A DNA stretch of 64,000 nucleotides from NCBI RefSeq assembly GCF_000750635.1, contig NZ_CCDM010000003.1, forward strand, positions 85,115 through 149,114. The letters are read 5' to 3'. Source of the DNA: Oceanobacillus jeddahensis. GTDB lineage: Bacteria > Bacillota > Bacilli > Bacillales > Amphibacillaceae. Both the position numbers and the translations under genes were made by a program. Numbering within the stretch: the first letter of the stretch is position 1; the number at the start of each line of letters is the position of its first letter. This document shows positions 16,423 to 25,323 of this stretch, piece by piece. The notes under the pieces were generated by a model that did no database searches, was not told the DNA's origin, and was given only the letters and a program-made list of their open reading frames with translations.

Positions 16423-17442
16423 ATGGAAAATCAAAAAGCACTTATTCAGAAAGGGATAAATTATGATGTGGGTACAAACTTCAGCCCAAGTTCTTTAACG
16501 CGTGAATGGCGAAAGACTTTGATGGAGCAAGAGATCCAAGTGATAAGTGATCAATTACATTGCACTTCAATCCAGATTTATGGTACCGACATCAACAGAC
16601 TGATTCAATGTGCAACGACTGCATTAGAAAATGGTCTTCACGTATGGCTTCAGCCCCGACTAGTCGAAGGAAGTCAAGAAGAAACGTTGGCTCATTTGTC
16701 GGAAGTCGCATTGGCAGCTGAACGATTGAGAAAGAAATATAAGAAAATCGATCTAAGCTTGGGCTGCGAACTTTCAATCTTTTCCTCTGGCATTATGCCT
16801 GGCCGGAATCATGATGAAAGGGCTTCGAAGCTACATACTATGTGGTGGTTGCTCCCTTGGTATAACAAGAAATTGAACGGCTACCTTAGGAAAGCCTGTA
16901 AAGTTGTTAGGTCAAGTTTTAAAGGCAAGATTAGTTATGCAGCAGCACTCTGGGAGCAGGTTGACTGGAAGGAATTCGACATGATCGGTTTGAATTTCTA
17001 CAAGCTTGCCTACAATGAATCGAAATATACTAAAACGCTTAGAAAGCTTTATCGACAAAATAAACCGATCGTTATTTTTGAATTTGGATGTGCCACATAC
17101 GAAGGCGCGGATAAAAAGGGGCCCCAAGGTCATGATATTATAGATTGGAGTACTCCTGTCCCCCAAATTAAAGGCAATTTTAAAAGAAACGAGAGAGTAC
17201 AAGCGAATCATATTATTGAGCTTCTCAAAATATACAAATCAGAAAATATTTACGGTGCATTTGTATATGATTTTATTCAACCTTATCATCCTTACTCTCT
17301 CGACACACGGTATGATTTAGATATGGCTGGTTACAGTATTATAAAGGTTTATCCATCTGATTCTGAAAAGCTATACGAAAGTGGCTATTGGGAGCCTAAA
17401 ATGGCTTTTGAAGAGATTGCCAAGTTTTATAAAACGAATTAA
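16423..17442 (+). CDS. Glycosidase-like TIM-barrel protein (abortive-infection-annotated family)
   Basis: A 339-residue soluble protein. Segments such as KGINYDVGTNF, VWLQPRLVEG, IDLSLGCELSIF, FDMIGLNFYK, PIVIFEFGCATYEGA and GAFVYDFIQPYHPYSLD have the pattern of TIM-barrel glycoside hydrolases, with Glu residues at the ends of predicted strands (GCELS and FEFG) that could be the acid/base pair. Such proteins are often labelled abortive infection protein in databases without experimental support. AGGTGATGTAA precedes the ATG. A TetR gene follows 88 bases later. Function unproven. Confidence 0.6.
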   Translation: MENQKALIQKGINYDVGTNFSPSSLTREWRKTLMEQEIQVISDQLHCTSIQIYGTDINRLIQCATTALENGLHVWLQPRLVEGSQEETLAHLSEVALAAERLRKKYKKIDLSLGCELSIFSSGIMPGRNHDERASKLHTMWWLLPWYNKKLNGYLRKACKVVRSSFKGKISYAAALWEQVDWKEFDMIGLNFYKLAYNESKYTKTLRKLYRQNKPIVIFEFGCATYEGADKKGPQGHDIIDWSTPVPQIKGNFKRNERVQANHIIELLKIYKSENIYGAFVYDFIQPYHPYSLDTRYDLDMAGYSIIKVYPSDSEKLYESGYWEPKMAFEEIAKFYKTN

Positions 17443-17529
17443 TTACTATCCATTGATAAAGAAATCAGGATATCGTAATCTGAATAATTTACAGTAAAAA
17501 GAAAAATTAAAATAAGGGTTTGATAATAA

Positions 17530-18126
17530 ATGAGATCATCTAACAAAGAAAAACAGGACCAGATTCGCAATGAGCGCAGAGAACAGATATTAGATGCGGC
17601 AGTAAAGGTCTTTTCACGGCGGGGCGTCGTTGGAACAAAAATGAGTATGATCGCTAATGCAGCTGGCATCAGCCCTGGTCTTCTGTACCATTATTTTAAA
17701 TCGAAAGACGAGCTTTTCACTACACTTGTTGAGTGGGCAATGGAACAATCACATTCAACAATGATGTATGCATATCAATTTTCAGGATCACCCATTGAAA
17801 AAATACGAACTTTGACAGAACTTATACTTTGTGAAGGTGACTCGGCTTATTTCATGTTAATTCATCAGGCACGTACGTCAGATGGTGTTCCTGAGAGTGC
17901 TAAACGCCTTATTAAACATCATTCCATGGAAACATATGTTGATCAATTATACCCGTTGTTTAAAGAAGGACAACAAGTAGGCGATATAGCAGCTGGCGAT
18001 CCAAAAGAACTGGTTTATTGTTATTTATCAGTTATTTCTGGCCTCATGTTGCTAGCTACTCAAGAGGATGAAGATCAGTATAAAATGAAAGTTGATATTC
18101 TCTTGCGAATGATAACCGGTTCTTGA
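17530..18126 (+). CDS. TetR/AcrR-family transcriptional regulator
   Basis: A 198-residue regulator. The N-terminal helix-turn-helix is typical (REQILDAAVKVFSRRGVVGT, then MIANAAGISPGLLYHYFKSKDELF), followed by an all-helical ligand domain. The Shine-Dalgarno upstream is weak (AAGGGTTTGATAA). It may regulate the glycosidase-like gene before it or its own expression; no operator-like palindrome stands out. Confidence 0.88.
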   Translation: MRSSNKEKQDQIRNERREQILDAAVKVFSRRGVVGTKMSMIANAAGISPGLLYHYFKSKDELFTTLVEWAMEQSHSTMMYAYQFSGSPIEKIRTLTELILCEGDSAYFMLIHQARTSDGVPESAKRLIKHHSMETYVDQLYPLFKEGQQVGDIAAGDPKELVYCYLSVISGLMLLATQEDEDQYKMKVDILLRMITGS

Positions 18127-18333
18127 TAGTTTATAGAGATTTTATAAGAATCGAAATGGAAGACTACATATTGATTACGCTCAGCATGGCAAAGACAAAA
18201 CTGTAATCATGAAAGACGGCCAAAAAAATTTTTAAAAAAGGGAGGCTTATTTAAATAAGTCAAAATCGGTTGTTTTACATGTTAGTACCAGAAATAAGAA
18301 TAATCAACCTTAAAATAAGCAACCCAACATAGA

Positions 18334-18384
18334 AAAAGGAGCTGTTACCAAATACAAACTATGCATTTTGCGACAGCTCTTTCT
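18334..18384. terminator. Bidirectional terminator before doxX-like gene end
   Basis: GAGCTGT (18339-18345) pairs with ACAGCTC (18373-18379), with A-rich sequence on the left and CTTTCTTTAATT on the right. It serves the minus-strand padR-doxX operon and may stop read-through from the plus strand. The stretch 18127-18333 shows no gene. Confidence 0.55.
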
Positions 18385-18828
18385 TTAATTAAAAACAGCA
18401 ATTAAAATGAAAGAGGCGATAAACAAGCATTGGACAAACAGTCTGACATATATATTCGTCGGCGGTTTGGTACCCAAATGAATATTTTGTTTAAACGCTT
18501 TGATATTAGCCGGGAACAGCACAATACATATTATAATACCAGCTATACTGGCAATTAACTGTGCAGAGGGGAAGAAAACCCCAATTGCGATCAATAACTC
18601 AATCATTCCAGTAGCATAGACAATGAATTTTGGAAATGGGAAAATCGCAGGCACCATTTGAATCAATGATTCTCTGACAGCAGGAATCAACCTTCCCATA
18701 AACGTATAGAGAAATGAAATGAAAATAGAGAACTGGGCAGCAGTGAGCAGCATGTGATCTGTTTTAAACAACAAGCTGATAATCATTCCTAAAAAAGCGC
18801 CGAAACAATAAATAATAAGTGTCTGCAT
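18385..18828 (-). CDS. DoxX-like membrane protein
   Basis: A 147-residue protein with four hydrophobic helices. MGRLIPAVRESLIQMVPAIF, MIELLIAIGVFFP and CIVLFPANIKAF fit the DoxX/SURF4-like family. Its start lies 5 bases after the padR stop codon, so both form one operon. Such proteins are poorly characterised small integral membrane proteins. Confidence 0.75.
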   Translation of the reverse strand: MQTLIIYCFGAFLGMIISLLFKTDHMLLTAAQFSIFISFLYTFMGRLIPAVRESLIQMVPAIFPFPKFIVYATGMIELLIAIGVFFPSAQLIASIAGIIICIVLFPANIKAFKQNIHLGTKPPTNIYVRLFVQCLFIASFILIAVFN

Positions 18829-18832
18829 CTTT

Positions 18833-19372
18833 TTACACTTCCTTTAATTTATTTAACGTGAATGAACACCAATCCATTTCTGCCTGCGAAATGTTCACAC
18901 CATATTCCAGTGTTAGAATCCAGTACATATAATTTTGATGAGCACTCCAATTTTGTTCCACTTCTTTCTGAATACTTTTCAAGCTGTTAAGCCGCTCTAC
19001 AATTATCTGTTTGTAGTTTGTGATTAAGGCTATGTTGTTTTTTATATCCGTATAATGACCAAAATTCAGACGTAAAAGTACTTCGTTTCTGAAGGACGGG
19101 GTACTTTTTAAATCTTCTTCCAGCCAATTGAATAATGCGTTCATCCCATCCCTGGTAATCGAATAGATATTTTGTTTTGGCCCTTTATTGCTCGAAGCTT
19201 CAGACTTGATAACAAGCTGTTCTGTTTCCAGTTTTTTTAAATAAGGATAAATCTGATTATACCCTACCTTCCAGTAAAAATTTTGATTTTGATCCATTAC
19301 TTTTTTGATTTCGAACCCAGTTTTTGGGCTGTTTGCAAGTAGGCCAAGTAATAAATAATGGCTTTGGTTCAT
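18833..19372 (-). CDS. PadR-family transcriptional regulator
   Basis: A 179-residue PadR regulator with the winged-helix N-terminus (LLLGLLANSPKTGFEIKKV, YNQIYPYLKKLETEQLV, YSITRDGMNAL) and a C-terminal dimerisation helix region (PF10400-like). GGAGGTG precedes the ATG. A palindrome lies just upstream (19387-19405), a probable autoregulatory operator. It heads an operon with the DoxX-like gene. Confidence 0.9.
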   Translation of the reverse strand: MNQSHYLLLGLLANSPKTGFEIKKVMDQNQNFYWKVGYNQIYPYLKKLETEQLVIKSEASSNKGPKQNIYSITRDGMNALFNWLEEDLKSTPSFRNEVLLRLNFGHYTDIKNNIALITNYKQIIVERLNSLKSIQKEVEQNWSAHQNYMYWILTLEYGVNISQAEMDWCSFTLNKLKEV

Positions 19373-19386
19373 GAATTCACCTCCGC

Positions 19387-19405
19387 TATATCAATTTGAT
19401 ATAGT
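19387..19405 (-). promoter_or_regulatory. Palindromic operator of padR-doxX operon
   Basis: CTATATCAATTTGATATAG is a 9-bp inverted repeat around one central base, 15 bases before the padR start codon and overlapping the ribosome-binding region. PadR proteins commonly repress their own operons through such AT-rich palindromes. Confidence 0.6.
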
Positions 19406-19571
19406 TAAGTGTATATGAATTAAAAAATGATTTCAATGGTTTAAGAGAAATTAATGAATAGATATTTTGTTAAAGGCTATCCAGCCATATGCAGAAACAA
19501 AACCATCATGAATACTTTTCATTTCTTTGCTAAAAATAAATAACATTACCATTGTTAGGAGATGAATCTAT

Positions 19572-21614
19572 ATGAGTGGACGCGAAAAAAATAAAAAGGA
19601 AAAGCAGTTAGAATCCTATATAAGGGATACCTATAATCAAGAGATGATTTCCAATGAAGGGAAAAAGATTGTAGATGATGAGAATTCATTGACTGCCGGT
19701 GATCGCGGTCCGACCTTGATTGAAGATTTTCTTGCCAGAGAAAAACTGGCACACTTTGACAGGGAAAGAATACCGGAGCGGGTTGTGCATGCACGGGGCT
19801 ATGGCGCCTATGGAGAATTCGAGCTGTATCAATCTATGAGTGATGTCACAATGGCGGATTTCTTACAGGATCCCTCCAAGAAGACACCATTATTTGTGCG
19901 GTTTTCACAAGTAATCGGTTCAAGAGGCTGTAATGAAACGGTGCGTGATGTACGTGGGTTTTCTATTAAATTTTACACAGATGATGGGAATTTCGATATT
20001 GTTGCCATCAATTTCCCGATTTTCTTCATCCAAGATGCGATTAAATTCCCAGATTTGATTCACTCTGTCAAACCGGAACCTGATAATGAATACCCTCAAG
20101 GGCAGACAGCACATGATACATTTTGGGATTTCATGGGCAGCAACCCGGAAACAACTCATATGGCGATGTGGATCATGTCTGACAGAGCCATTCCAAAGAA
20201 TTATCGTACCATGGAAGGTTTTGGCGTTCATACTTATCGTTTTGTAAACAAAGAGGGAATTGCGCATTTCGTAAAATTTCATATCAAGCCTGTACTCGGT
20301 GTTCATCCATTGATTTGGGACGAAGCACAAAAGCTTGGCGAGGATGCTGATTTTCACCGTAGAGACCTCTGGACGAATATCAAAATGGGAAATCATGTAG
20401 AATATGAACTTGCTGTACAGATTATTCGGGAAGACCAGGAATTTATGTTTGATTTCGATATTTTAGACCCGACAAAATTCTGGCCGGAAGAGGAAGTGCC
20501 GCTTCAAAAGATGGGTAAGATAACGTTGAATAAAACGGTTGATAATGCCTTTTCAGAAACGGAGCAAAGCGCGTTTCATCCAGGGAATATTGTTCGGGGA
20601 ATTGATTACTCCAACGACCCGCTACTGCAGGGCCGCTTATTTTCGTATACAGATACGCAACAAGCACGAATTGGAGCCAATTACCAACAACTGCCTATCA
20701 ACAAACCGGTTTGTCCAGTCTTTAACAACCAGCGGGATGGGAATTCACGTCATGTGATTGACCGCGGGAAAGTTTCTTATCATAAAAACTTATTGGCGGA
20801 AAATACACCGTCAGAGGTTCCGCCGGATAAGGGTGGGTTCGTTACTTATCCTTCCACTGTAGAAGGGTTGAAACAGCGTAAAACAGCGGATTCTTTTAAA
20901 GATCACTATACCCAGGCAAGGATTTTCTGGAATAGCATGACACCAGTAGAGCGGGAGCATATTATTGGAGCGTATAGCTTTGAACTGGGAAGATGCCTGA
21001 TTGTTGCTGTGCGTCAGCAGATGGTGGACCGCTTAGCGAGGGTCAGCAAAGAGCTTGCAGAGGCGGTGGCGAAAAATGTGGGCGTCACCGTGCCGGATGT
21101 AGAAGAATCCACTGCTACGAAATCATCACCAGCGATAAGCTTGATGAATACAAACTTTGTGGCAGATACACTGAAAGTGGCTGTCTTTCTTGCAGAGGGC
21201 TTTCCTGGCAAGGAAGTGGATGCACTGCTTCTGCAATGGAAAAAGGCAGGCATGCATCCGGTGATTGTCAGCAATAAGCTTGGCGAGGTAAGCGGCAGCG
21301 ATGGCATAACGTATCAGGTGGACCAAAGCTTTCTTACAGGATCGCCATTGAGCTATGAAGGCGTATATCTGGTTGGCGGAACCGGAGTGGATGACTATTT
21401 TCATCATCAAGCCCGTACGTTTATCATGAATATGTACAATCATTTTAAGCCGTTAGGGGCCAGAGAAGAAAGTGCTCATTTACTGAAGGAAATGGGTATT
21501 GATGGACAGCCTGGAGTGGTTATGGATATGGATTCGCAATTCGGACAAAAATTTATCGATGCCATGGCGAAGCAGCGTTTTTGGGAGCGTCCGAGTTACC
21601 TTTATAATATGTAA
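19572..21614 (+). CDS. katE: Large-subunit catalase (KatE/HPII type)
   Basis: A 680-residue clade-2 catalase degrading hydrogen peroxide. The catalytic His73 is in RVVHARGYGAYG, the conserved Asn in DIVAINFPIFFIQDAIKFPD, and the proximal heme tyrosine in RLFSYTDTQQARIG. The C-terminal 150 residues form the flavodoxin/GATase-like domain found only in large catalases (VAVFLAEGFPGKEVDALL ...). AGGAGATGAA precedes the ATG. In Bacillus, katE is a sigma-B gene, but I see no convincing sigma-B promoter here. Monogenic, with its own terminator. Confidence 0.95.
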   Translation: MSGREKNKKEKQLESYIRDTYNQEMISNEGKKIVDDENSLTAGDRGPTLIEDFLAREKLAHFDRERIPERVVHARGYGAYGEFELYQSMSDVTMADFLQDPSKKTPLFVRFSQVIGSRGCNETVRDVRGFSIKFYTDDGNFDIVAINFPIFFIQDAIKFPDLIHSVKPEPDNEYPQGQTAHDTFWDFMGSNPETTHMAMWIMSDRAIPKNYRTMEGFGVHTYRFVNKEGIAHFVKFHIKPVLGVHPLIWDEAQKLGEDADFHRRDLWTNIKMGNHVEYELAVQIIREDQEFMFDFDILDPTKFWPEEEVPLQKMGKITLNKTVDNAFSETEQSAFHPGNIVRGIDYSNDPLLQGRLFSYTDTQQARIGANYQQLPINKPVCPVFNNQRDGNSRHVIDRGKVSYHKNLLAENTPSEVPPDKGGFVTYPSTVEGLKQRKTADSFKDHYTQARIFWNSMTPVEREHIIGAYSFELGRCLIVAVRQQMVDRLARVSKELAEAVAKNVGVTVPDVEESTATKSSPAISLMNTNFVADTLKVAVFLAEGFPGKEVDALLLQWKKAGMHPVIVSNKLGEVSGSDGITYQVDQSFLTGSPLSYEGVYLVGGTGVDDYFHHQARTFIMNMYNHFKPLGAREESAHLLKEMGIDGQPGVVMDMDSQFGQKFIDAMAKQRFWERPSYLYNM

Positions 21615-21643
21615 GGTAAAATATATTTGTTTGAGGAAGAAAG

Positions 21644-21680
21644 CATCAAATTACGATAACAGCGCGTAATTTGATGTTTT
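21644..21680 (+). terminator. Terminator after catalase gene
   Basis: CATCAAATTACG (21644-21655) pairs perfectly with CGTAATTTGATG (21665-21676), followed by TTTTTCTTT. Confidence 0.85.
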
Positions 21681-21858
21681 TCTTTGGAGGTTCATGCGAA
21701 TGTATACTTGTCATAAACGTTATCATGTCTAGATATGAAATGCATGATTTACCAAATCTGTATAAGGTTATCAAGCAAGTTTGAGTTGATTGTTTAAGCG
21801 AACTCCGTTTGATAATATGGACAATGCAACAGAAAAACATACGCTGGAGGTTTTGATC

Positions 21859-22797
21859 ATGAAAGCAATTATTATCGACCAATACGGCGATGCAGATCAG
21901 CTAAAGGAAAAAGATGAAATTCCAATTCCGGAAATAAAAGATAATCAGGTATTAGTAGAAATGCATGCTACGTCCATTAATCCAATTGATTGGAAACTGC
22001 GCGAAGGTTACCTGCAGGAAGGCCTGCCTTTTGAATTTCCAATTATTTTAGGATGGGACGCAGCAGGAGTCATTAAACAAATCGGGAAAAATGTCACCGC
22101 CTTTCAAGTGGGGGATGAGGTATTTGCTAGACCGGACCTCACACCAAATGGCACGTATGCTGCATATACAGCGGTAGATGAAGAACTGCTGGCTATGAAA
22201 CCCAAAAATATCAGCTTTGAAGAAGCGGCAGCAGTTCCGCTTGCAGGTCTTACTGCCTGGCAATGTCTTGTGAACTTCTCTGAAATAAAAGAAGGCGATA
22301 AGGTGTTGATTCATGCCGGTTCTGGCGGTGTCGGCAGTATGGCTATTCAGATTGCTAAAAGCTTCGATGCCTATGTGGCTTCGACTGCAAGTGGGAAAAA
22401 TGAGACGTTTTTAAAAGAATTAGGTGTCGATCAATTCATTAATTATAAAGAGGAAGACTTTGAAGATGTTCTTCAAGATTATGATATTGTCGTGGATACG
22501 CTCGGTGGTGAAATCCTTAATAAAAGCTTCCAGGTATTAAAGGAAGGCGGGCGACTGGTTTCCATCGCAGGGAAGCCAGATGAAAAATTAGCAAAACAAA
22601 AAGGGATCAAAGCAGATTCCTTATGGCTTGAGCCCGACGGAAAAGAACTGGCTGAACTAGGGAAGTTGATAGAAGACGGGAAATTAAAACCGTATATAGG
22701 ACATACTTTCCCGCTCACTGAGAACGGTTTAAAAGAAGCACATCGTTTGAGTGAAACCCATCATGCGAAAGGAAAAATTGTGATTCAAATCAAGTAA
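21859..22797 (+). CDS. NADP-dependent zinc-free alcohol dehydrogenase/quinone reductase family
   Basis: A 312-residue medium-chain dehydrogenase of the quinone oxidoreductase type. It has the GroES-like N-terminal domain (VEMHATSINPIDWKLREG, ILGWDAAGVI) and the Rossmann motif HAGSGGVGSMAIQIAK. The catalytic zinc cysteine ligands of true alcohol dehydrogenases are missing. ATG at 21859 follows TGGAGG; the upstream in-frame ATG at 21790 has no site. Probably a stress-related reductase of quinones or enones. Confidence 0.88.
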   Translation: MKAIIIDQYGDADQLKEKDEIPIPEIKDNQVLVEMHATSINPIDWKLREGYLQEGLPFEFPIILGWDAAGVIKQIGKNVTAFQVGDEVFARPDLTPNGTYAAYTAVDEELLAMKPKNISFEEAAAVPLAGLTAWQCLVNFSEIKEGDKVLIHAGSGGVGSMAIQIAKSFDAYVASTASGKNETFLKELGVDQFINYKEEDFEDVLQDYDIVVDTLGGEILNKSFQVLKEGGRLVSIAGKPDEKLAKQKGIKADSLWLEPDGKELAELGKLIEDGKLKPYIGHTFPLTENGLKEAHRLSETHHAKGKIVIQIK

Positions 22798-22826
22798 GTA
22801 CGATGATACGCAAGGTATAAGATGTT

Positions 22827-22865
22827 TCAGGCTGCCAAAGGAGTATTCGGCAGCCTGATTTTTTT
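22827..22865 (+). terminator. Terminator after quinone-reductase-like gene
   Basis: TCAGGCTGCC pairs with GGCAGCCTGA (10 bp) and TTTTTTTATA follows. Confidence 0.9.
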
Positions 22866-22923
22866 ATACGTTAGGAAAGGAAATTTTAGCGAAGAAGATT
22901 TTCTACGTAGTAAAAATTTTTAG

Positions 22924-23091
22924 ATGCCAAGTATAAGTGAAACTAAGGCGTTCGTTGAAGGGATTGCACTCAAGAGTATAAAGGATTTTAAGAAAGCAAA
23001 ACACGCTTTCAAAGTTCCTTTTAACGAACGCCAAGTTTTCTTTAAAGCTATCTATCAGGAATGTCAACAAGGCTTTGGATATGGTCCATAA
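22924..23091 (+). CDS. Short ORF or gene fragment in AT-rich island
   Basis: An open frame of 55 codons (MPSISETKAFVEGIALKSIK...) with a credible protein-like composition (charged, aromatic, ending GFGYGP) but no clear ribosome-binding site. It contains one arm of an inverted repeat, GGCGTTCGTT (about 22947-22956) and AACGAACGCC (about 23023-23032). I recognise no family. It may be the tail of a decayed gene. Confidence 0.3.
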   Translation: MPSISETKAFVEGIALKSIKDFKKAKHAFKVPFNERQVFFKAIYQECQQGFGYGP

Positions 23092-23352
23092 AAAAGCTGC
23101 ATGATAACCATCACATACAGCATGATGGATTTGTCAAGATAACGGCAAATAAATAAATGAATCTTTTTTATAAATTTACCAACTGTAACAATCAGTAACA
23201 GGTGATTCGAATTATTAATTACATTTAAATTGAAACTGGTAAAAGAGGTTCAAGGAATCATTGAAATAGAAACATTATTTTCAAGTATTGGTGTTTTAGG
23301 GGATAATTTCCTGTACTATTGAATTTTTCAACATCAGAAACATAATTTCGTA

Positions 23353-23761
23353 GAACGTTTGGAAATCTTCTGTTGATTTTATCCAAATAGCAGAAAACTA
23401 TTCTGATTTCTTATCAAAAATAGTATACAAAGGCACTACCTTATCCCAATATCCCATCACCGTCCGCATTGAAATCCATTCTAAATGCTTTGTTAGAATT
23501 TACTACATGGGTCACTAGAAAAATGAAGACGGGAGAAAATTTATATCCATTTTTTACTCAATTTTGAAAGGACGTGATATTACAAAACAGAAAATCAAGG
23601 CAGCATCTCAACGACTTGAACCATATGGAAATCTAGCTTTTTACTCATTTAACAGCAAGGAGGCAGACCAAAAACGAAAAGTTAGATTTCTTCTACTGAA
23701 AATAATAGACTTTAAAATAGATAAAAGAATTTCCCGTAAAGAGCTTAATAAGGTATGTTAA
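23353..23761 (+). pseudogene. Decayed coding remnants
   Basis: Two adjacent short frames look like former protein. At about 23353-23518 there is NVWKSSVDFIQIAENYSDFL, then VYKGTTLSQYPITVRIEIHS up to a TAG. At 23564-23761 a second frame gives KQKIKAASQRLEPYGNLAFY and KRKVRFLLLKIIDFKIDKR with a TTG start. Neither has a good ribosome-binding site and no family is recognised. They fit a degraded gene in the island before the unknown protein at 23885. Confidence 0.3.
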
Positions 23762-23884
23762 AATAAATATTAAAAATACTAGGATTAAATAATGAATACA
23801 GAATAATTAAAAAGTTATATAAAGATTAACAAAAATAATTTAATAATAATTTGAAATTATACAGAAAGGAGAATCTACTTAAGA

Positions 23885-25078
23885 ATGTTTGATAAAAAGG
23901 AGTTAATAAATTATATTTTATCGGATGATACATATTATAGTGCTTTTGTTGCTTATAATAATTATAGTAGGGAACTTGAAGGGACAAGATTTATTTTCTT
24001 TGACGAAGTTAAAGGAACACCGTTACCAAAATATCATCAATTGAATTCACAAGAGCTATCAATATTAAGTATTAATGCTGATCAGAAGTTTTTAATACTA
24101 GATAAGTTAAGAGTGAAGGAAATGATAAATTACGGTACCACCAACTTTCACTTTGACAATGCTATTCATTTTGATACGCAAGTTGTCAGTTATTTATCTC
24201 TGTTATTGAAAAACAAAAATATTTCTGAACCTAAAATGTCTCAAGTATATAAATTGCTTTACTTTGTATTGTCAAGAAATATTGATTATACATGTTATCC
24301 TTACTTATTTGAAAATTGGAACAAATTATCATCAATAAAGACGTTAGAAGGAGTACACCAAAGTTTATGCGCATTTTTATTTTTTAAATCATTAAATTTA
24401 AATCAATTTAAGGAATATATATTAAGTAAAGCACAGGTTAGTTATTCATCTAATACTTTGATTCAAGCAGATGAATTCATAGCAAATATGAAAAATAATT
24501 ATTTTAACGATTATTTATGGGAAGGTATATATTGTCTTCTGCTTAAAGTAATTATAATTGATTGGAGTTCAAATAGAAAAGTCAAAAAGAAACTTGAAGA
24601 ACTATTAGATTTTATTAATTTTGAGTTAGGAGTTTTTTTAGAAAGGGAGTTTGTAATAGCTTATTTATTTTTAAAAAAAGATAAAAGTAGTAAATCATTT
24701 TTTAAAAGAATACAACCTACTGCTAATGAATTAATTAAAACAATACAAGGTATGTCCTGGGATTTATGGCATATAAGACGTTTGGCTGAAGATATGAACA
24801 TAAATACAACAGAAAATATACCTTTCGAAATGCATTCTTTAGCTACATTTGACAAAGGGTTAAAAGATGTTTTACTGGCTTATCCGGTAAGAGCAATATT
24901 TTTTGATAATGATGGTTCTGCACATTGGTGTTATAAAAACAAACTCGAAGAATTCATTCCAGAAATTGATTTAACTGATTCACATGAAGGAGATAGAAAG
25001 AAGGCGTTTGCTCTAACAAATCGTAATATGTTAATCACTAAGCTAGAAAAAGAAATTTTGGAACTTGCAAGCACATAG
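23885..25078 (+). CDS. Unknown 397-residue protein of AT-rich island
   Basis: A soluble 397-residue protein without signal peptide or membrane helix, preceded by AGAAAGGAGAA. Its DNA is visibly richer in A and T than neighbouring genes. Segments with possible functional residues are INADQKFLILDKLRVKEMIN, NAIHFDTQVVSYLSLLL, MSWDLWHIRRLAEDM and MHSLATFDKGLKDVL. The spacing of acidic residues and the ATFDKGL segment recall PIN-like nuclease domains, but I cannot confirm this. Decayed fragments upstream and the lack of operon partners suggest horizontal acquisition. Candidates include a toxin or defence protein, a speculative reading. Confidence 0.6.
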   Translation: MFDKKELINYILSDDTYYSAFVAYNNYSRELEGTRFIFFDEVKGTPLPKYHQLNSQELSILSINADQKFLILDKLRVKEMINYGTTNFHFDNAIHFDTQVVSYLSLLLKNKNISEPKMSQVYKLLYFVLSRNIDYTCYPYLFENWNKLSSIKTLEGVHQSLCAFLFFKSLNLNQFKEYILSKAQVSYSSNTLIQADEFIANMKNNYFNDYLWEGIYCLLLKVIIIDWSSNRKVKKKLEELLDFINFELGVFLEREFVIAYLFLKKDKSSKSFFKRIQPTANELIKTIQGMSWDLWHIRRLAEDMNINTTENIPFEMHSLATFDKGLKDVLLAYPVRAIFFDNDGSAHWCYKNKLEEFIPEIDLTDSHEGDRKKAFALTNRNMLITKLEKEILELAST

Positions 25079-25285
25079 TTTAACTTCCATAAAGCATGTG
25101 ATATTGATTGCGTGAGTAAGAATATCGTAGTTCGGCGGTTATCTTTGATAAAAAATGTGAAAATCAAATTCACAGTTAGATAAGAAAGTTGCGAATGGTT
25201 TAGCTAAGTGGCTGGGAAAAACACAGAATCTTAATGGTCTCTTGAGGAAGAAAGGTATGAAAAAGTATTTACGTATGAGATTTAT

Positions 25286-25319
25286 GATAGGCGTGGCTAG
25301 AAATATCGACACGCCTATC
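25286..25319. terminator. Hairpin after DUF3307 gene
   Basis: GATAGGCGTG (25286-25295) pairs perfectly with CACGCCTATC (25310-25319). It lies just past the minus-strand stop codon at 25324. Confidence 0.6.
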
Positions 25320-25323
25320 AGGC

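Noticed and set aside
16423..17442. Phage-defence (abortive infection) gene
   Set aside because: The sequence looks like a glycosidase-type TIM barrel; the abortive-infection label used for such proteins is not backed by anything visible here or by defence-type neighbours.
19439..19465. GTTTAA upstream of katE as a sigma-B promoter
   Set aside because: The following sequence has no acceptable GGGTAT-like -10 box at 12-15 bases, so the call was not made.
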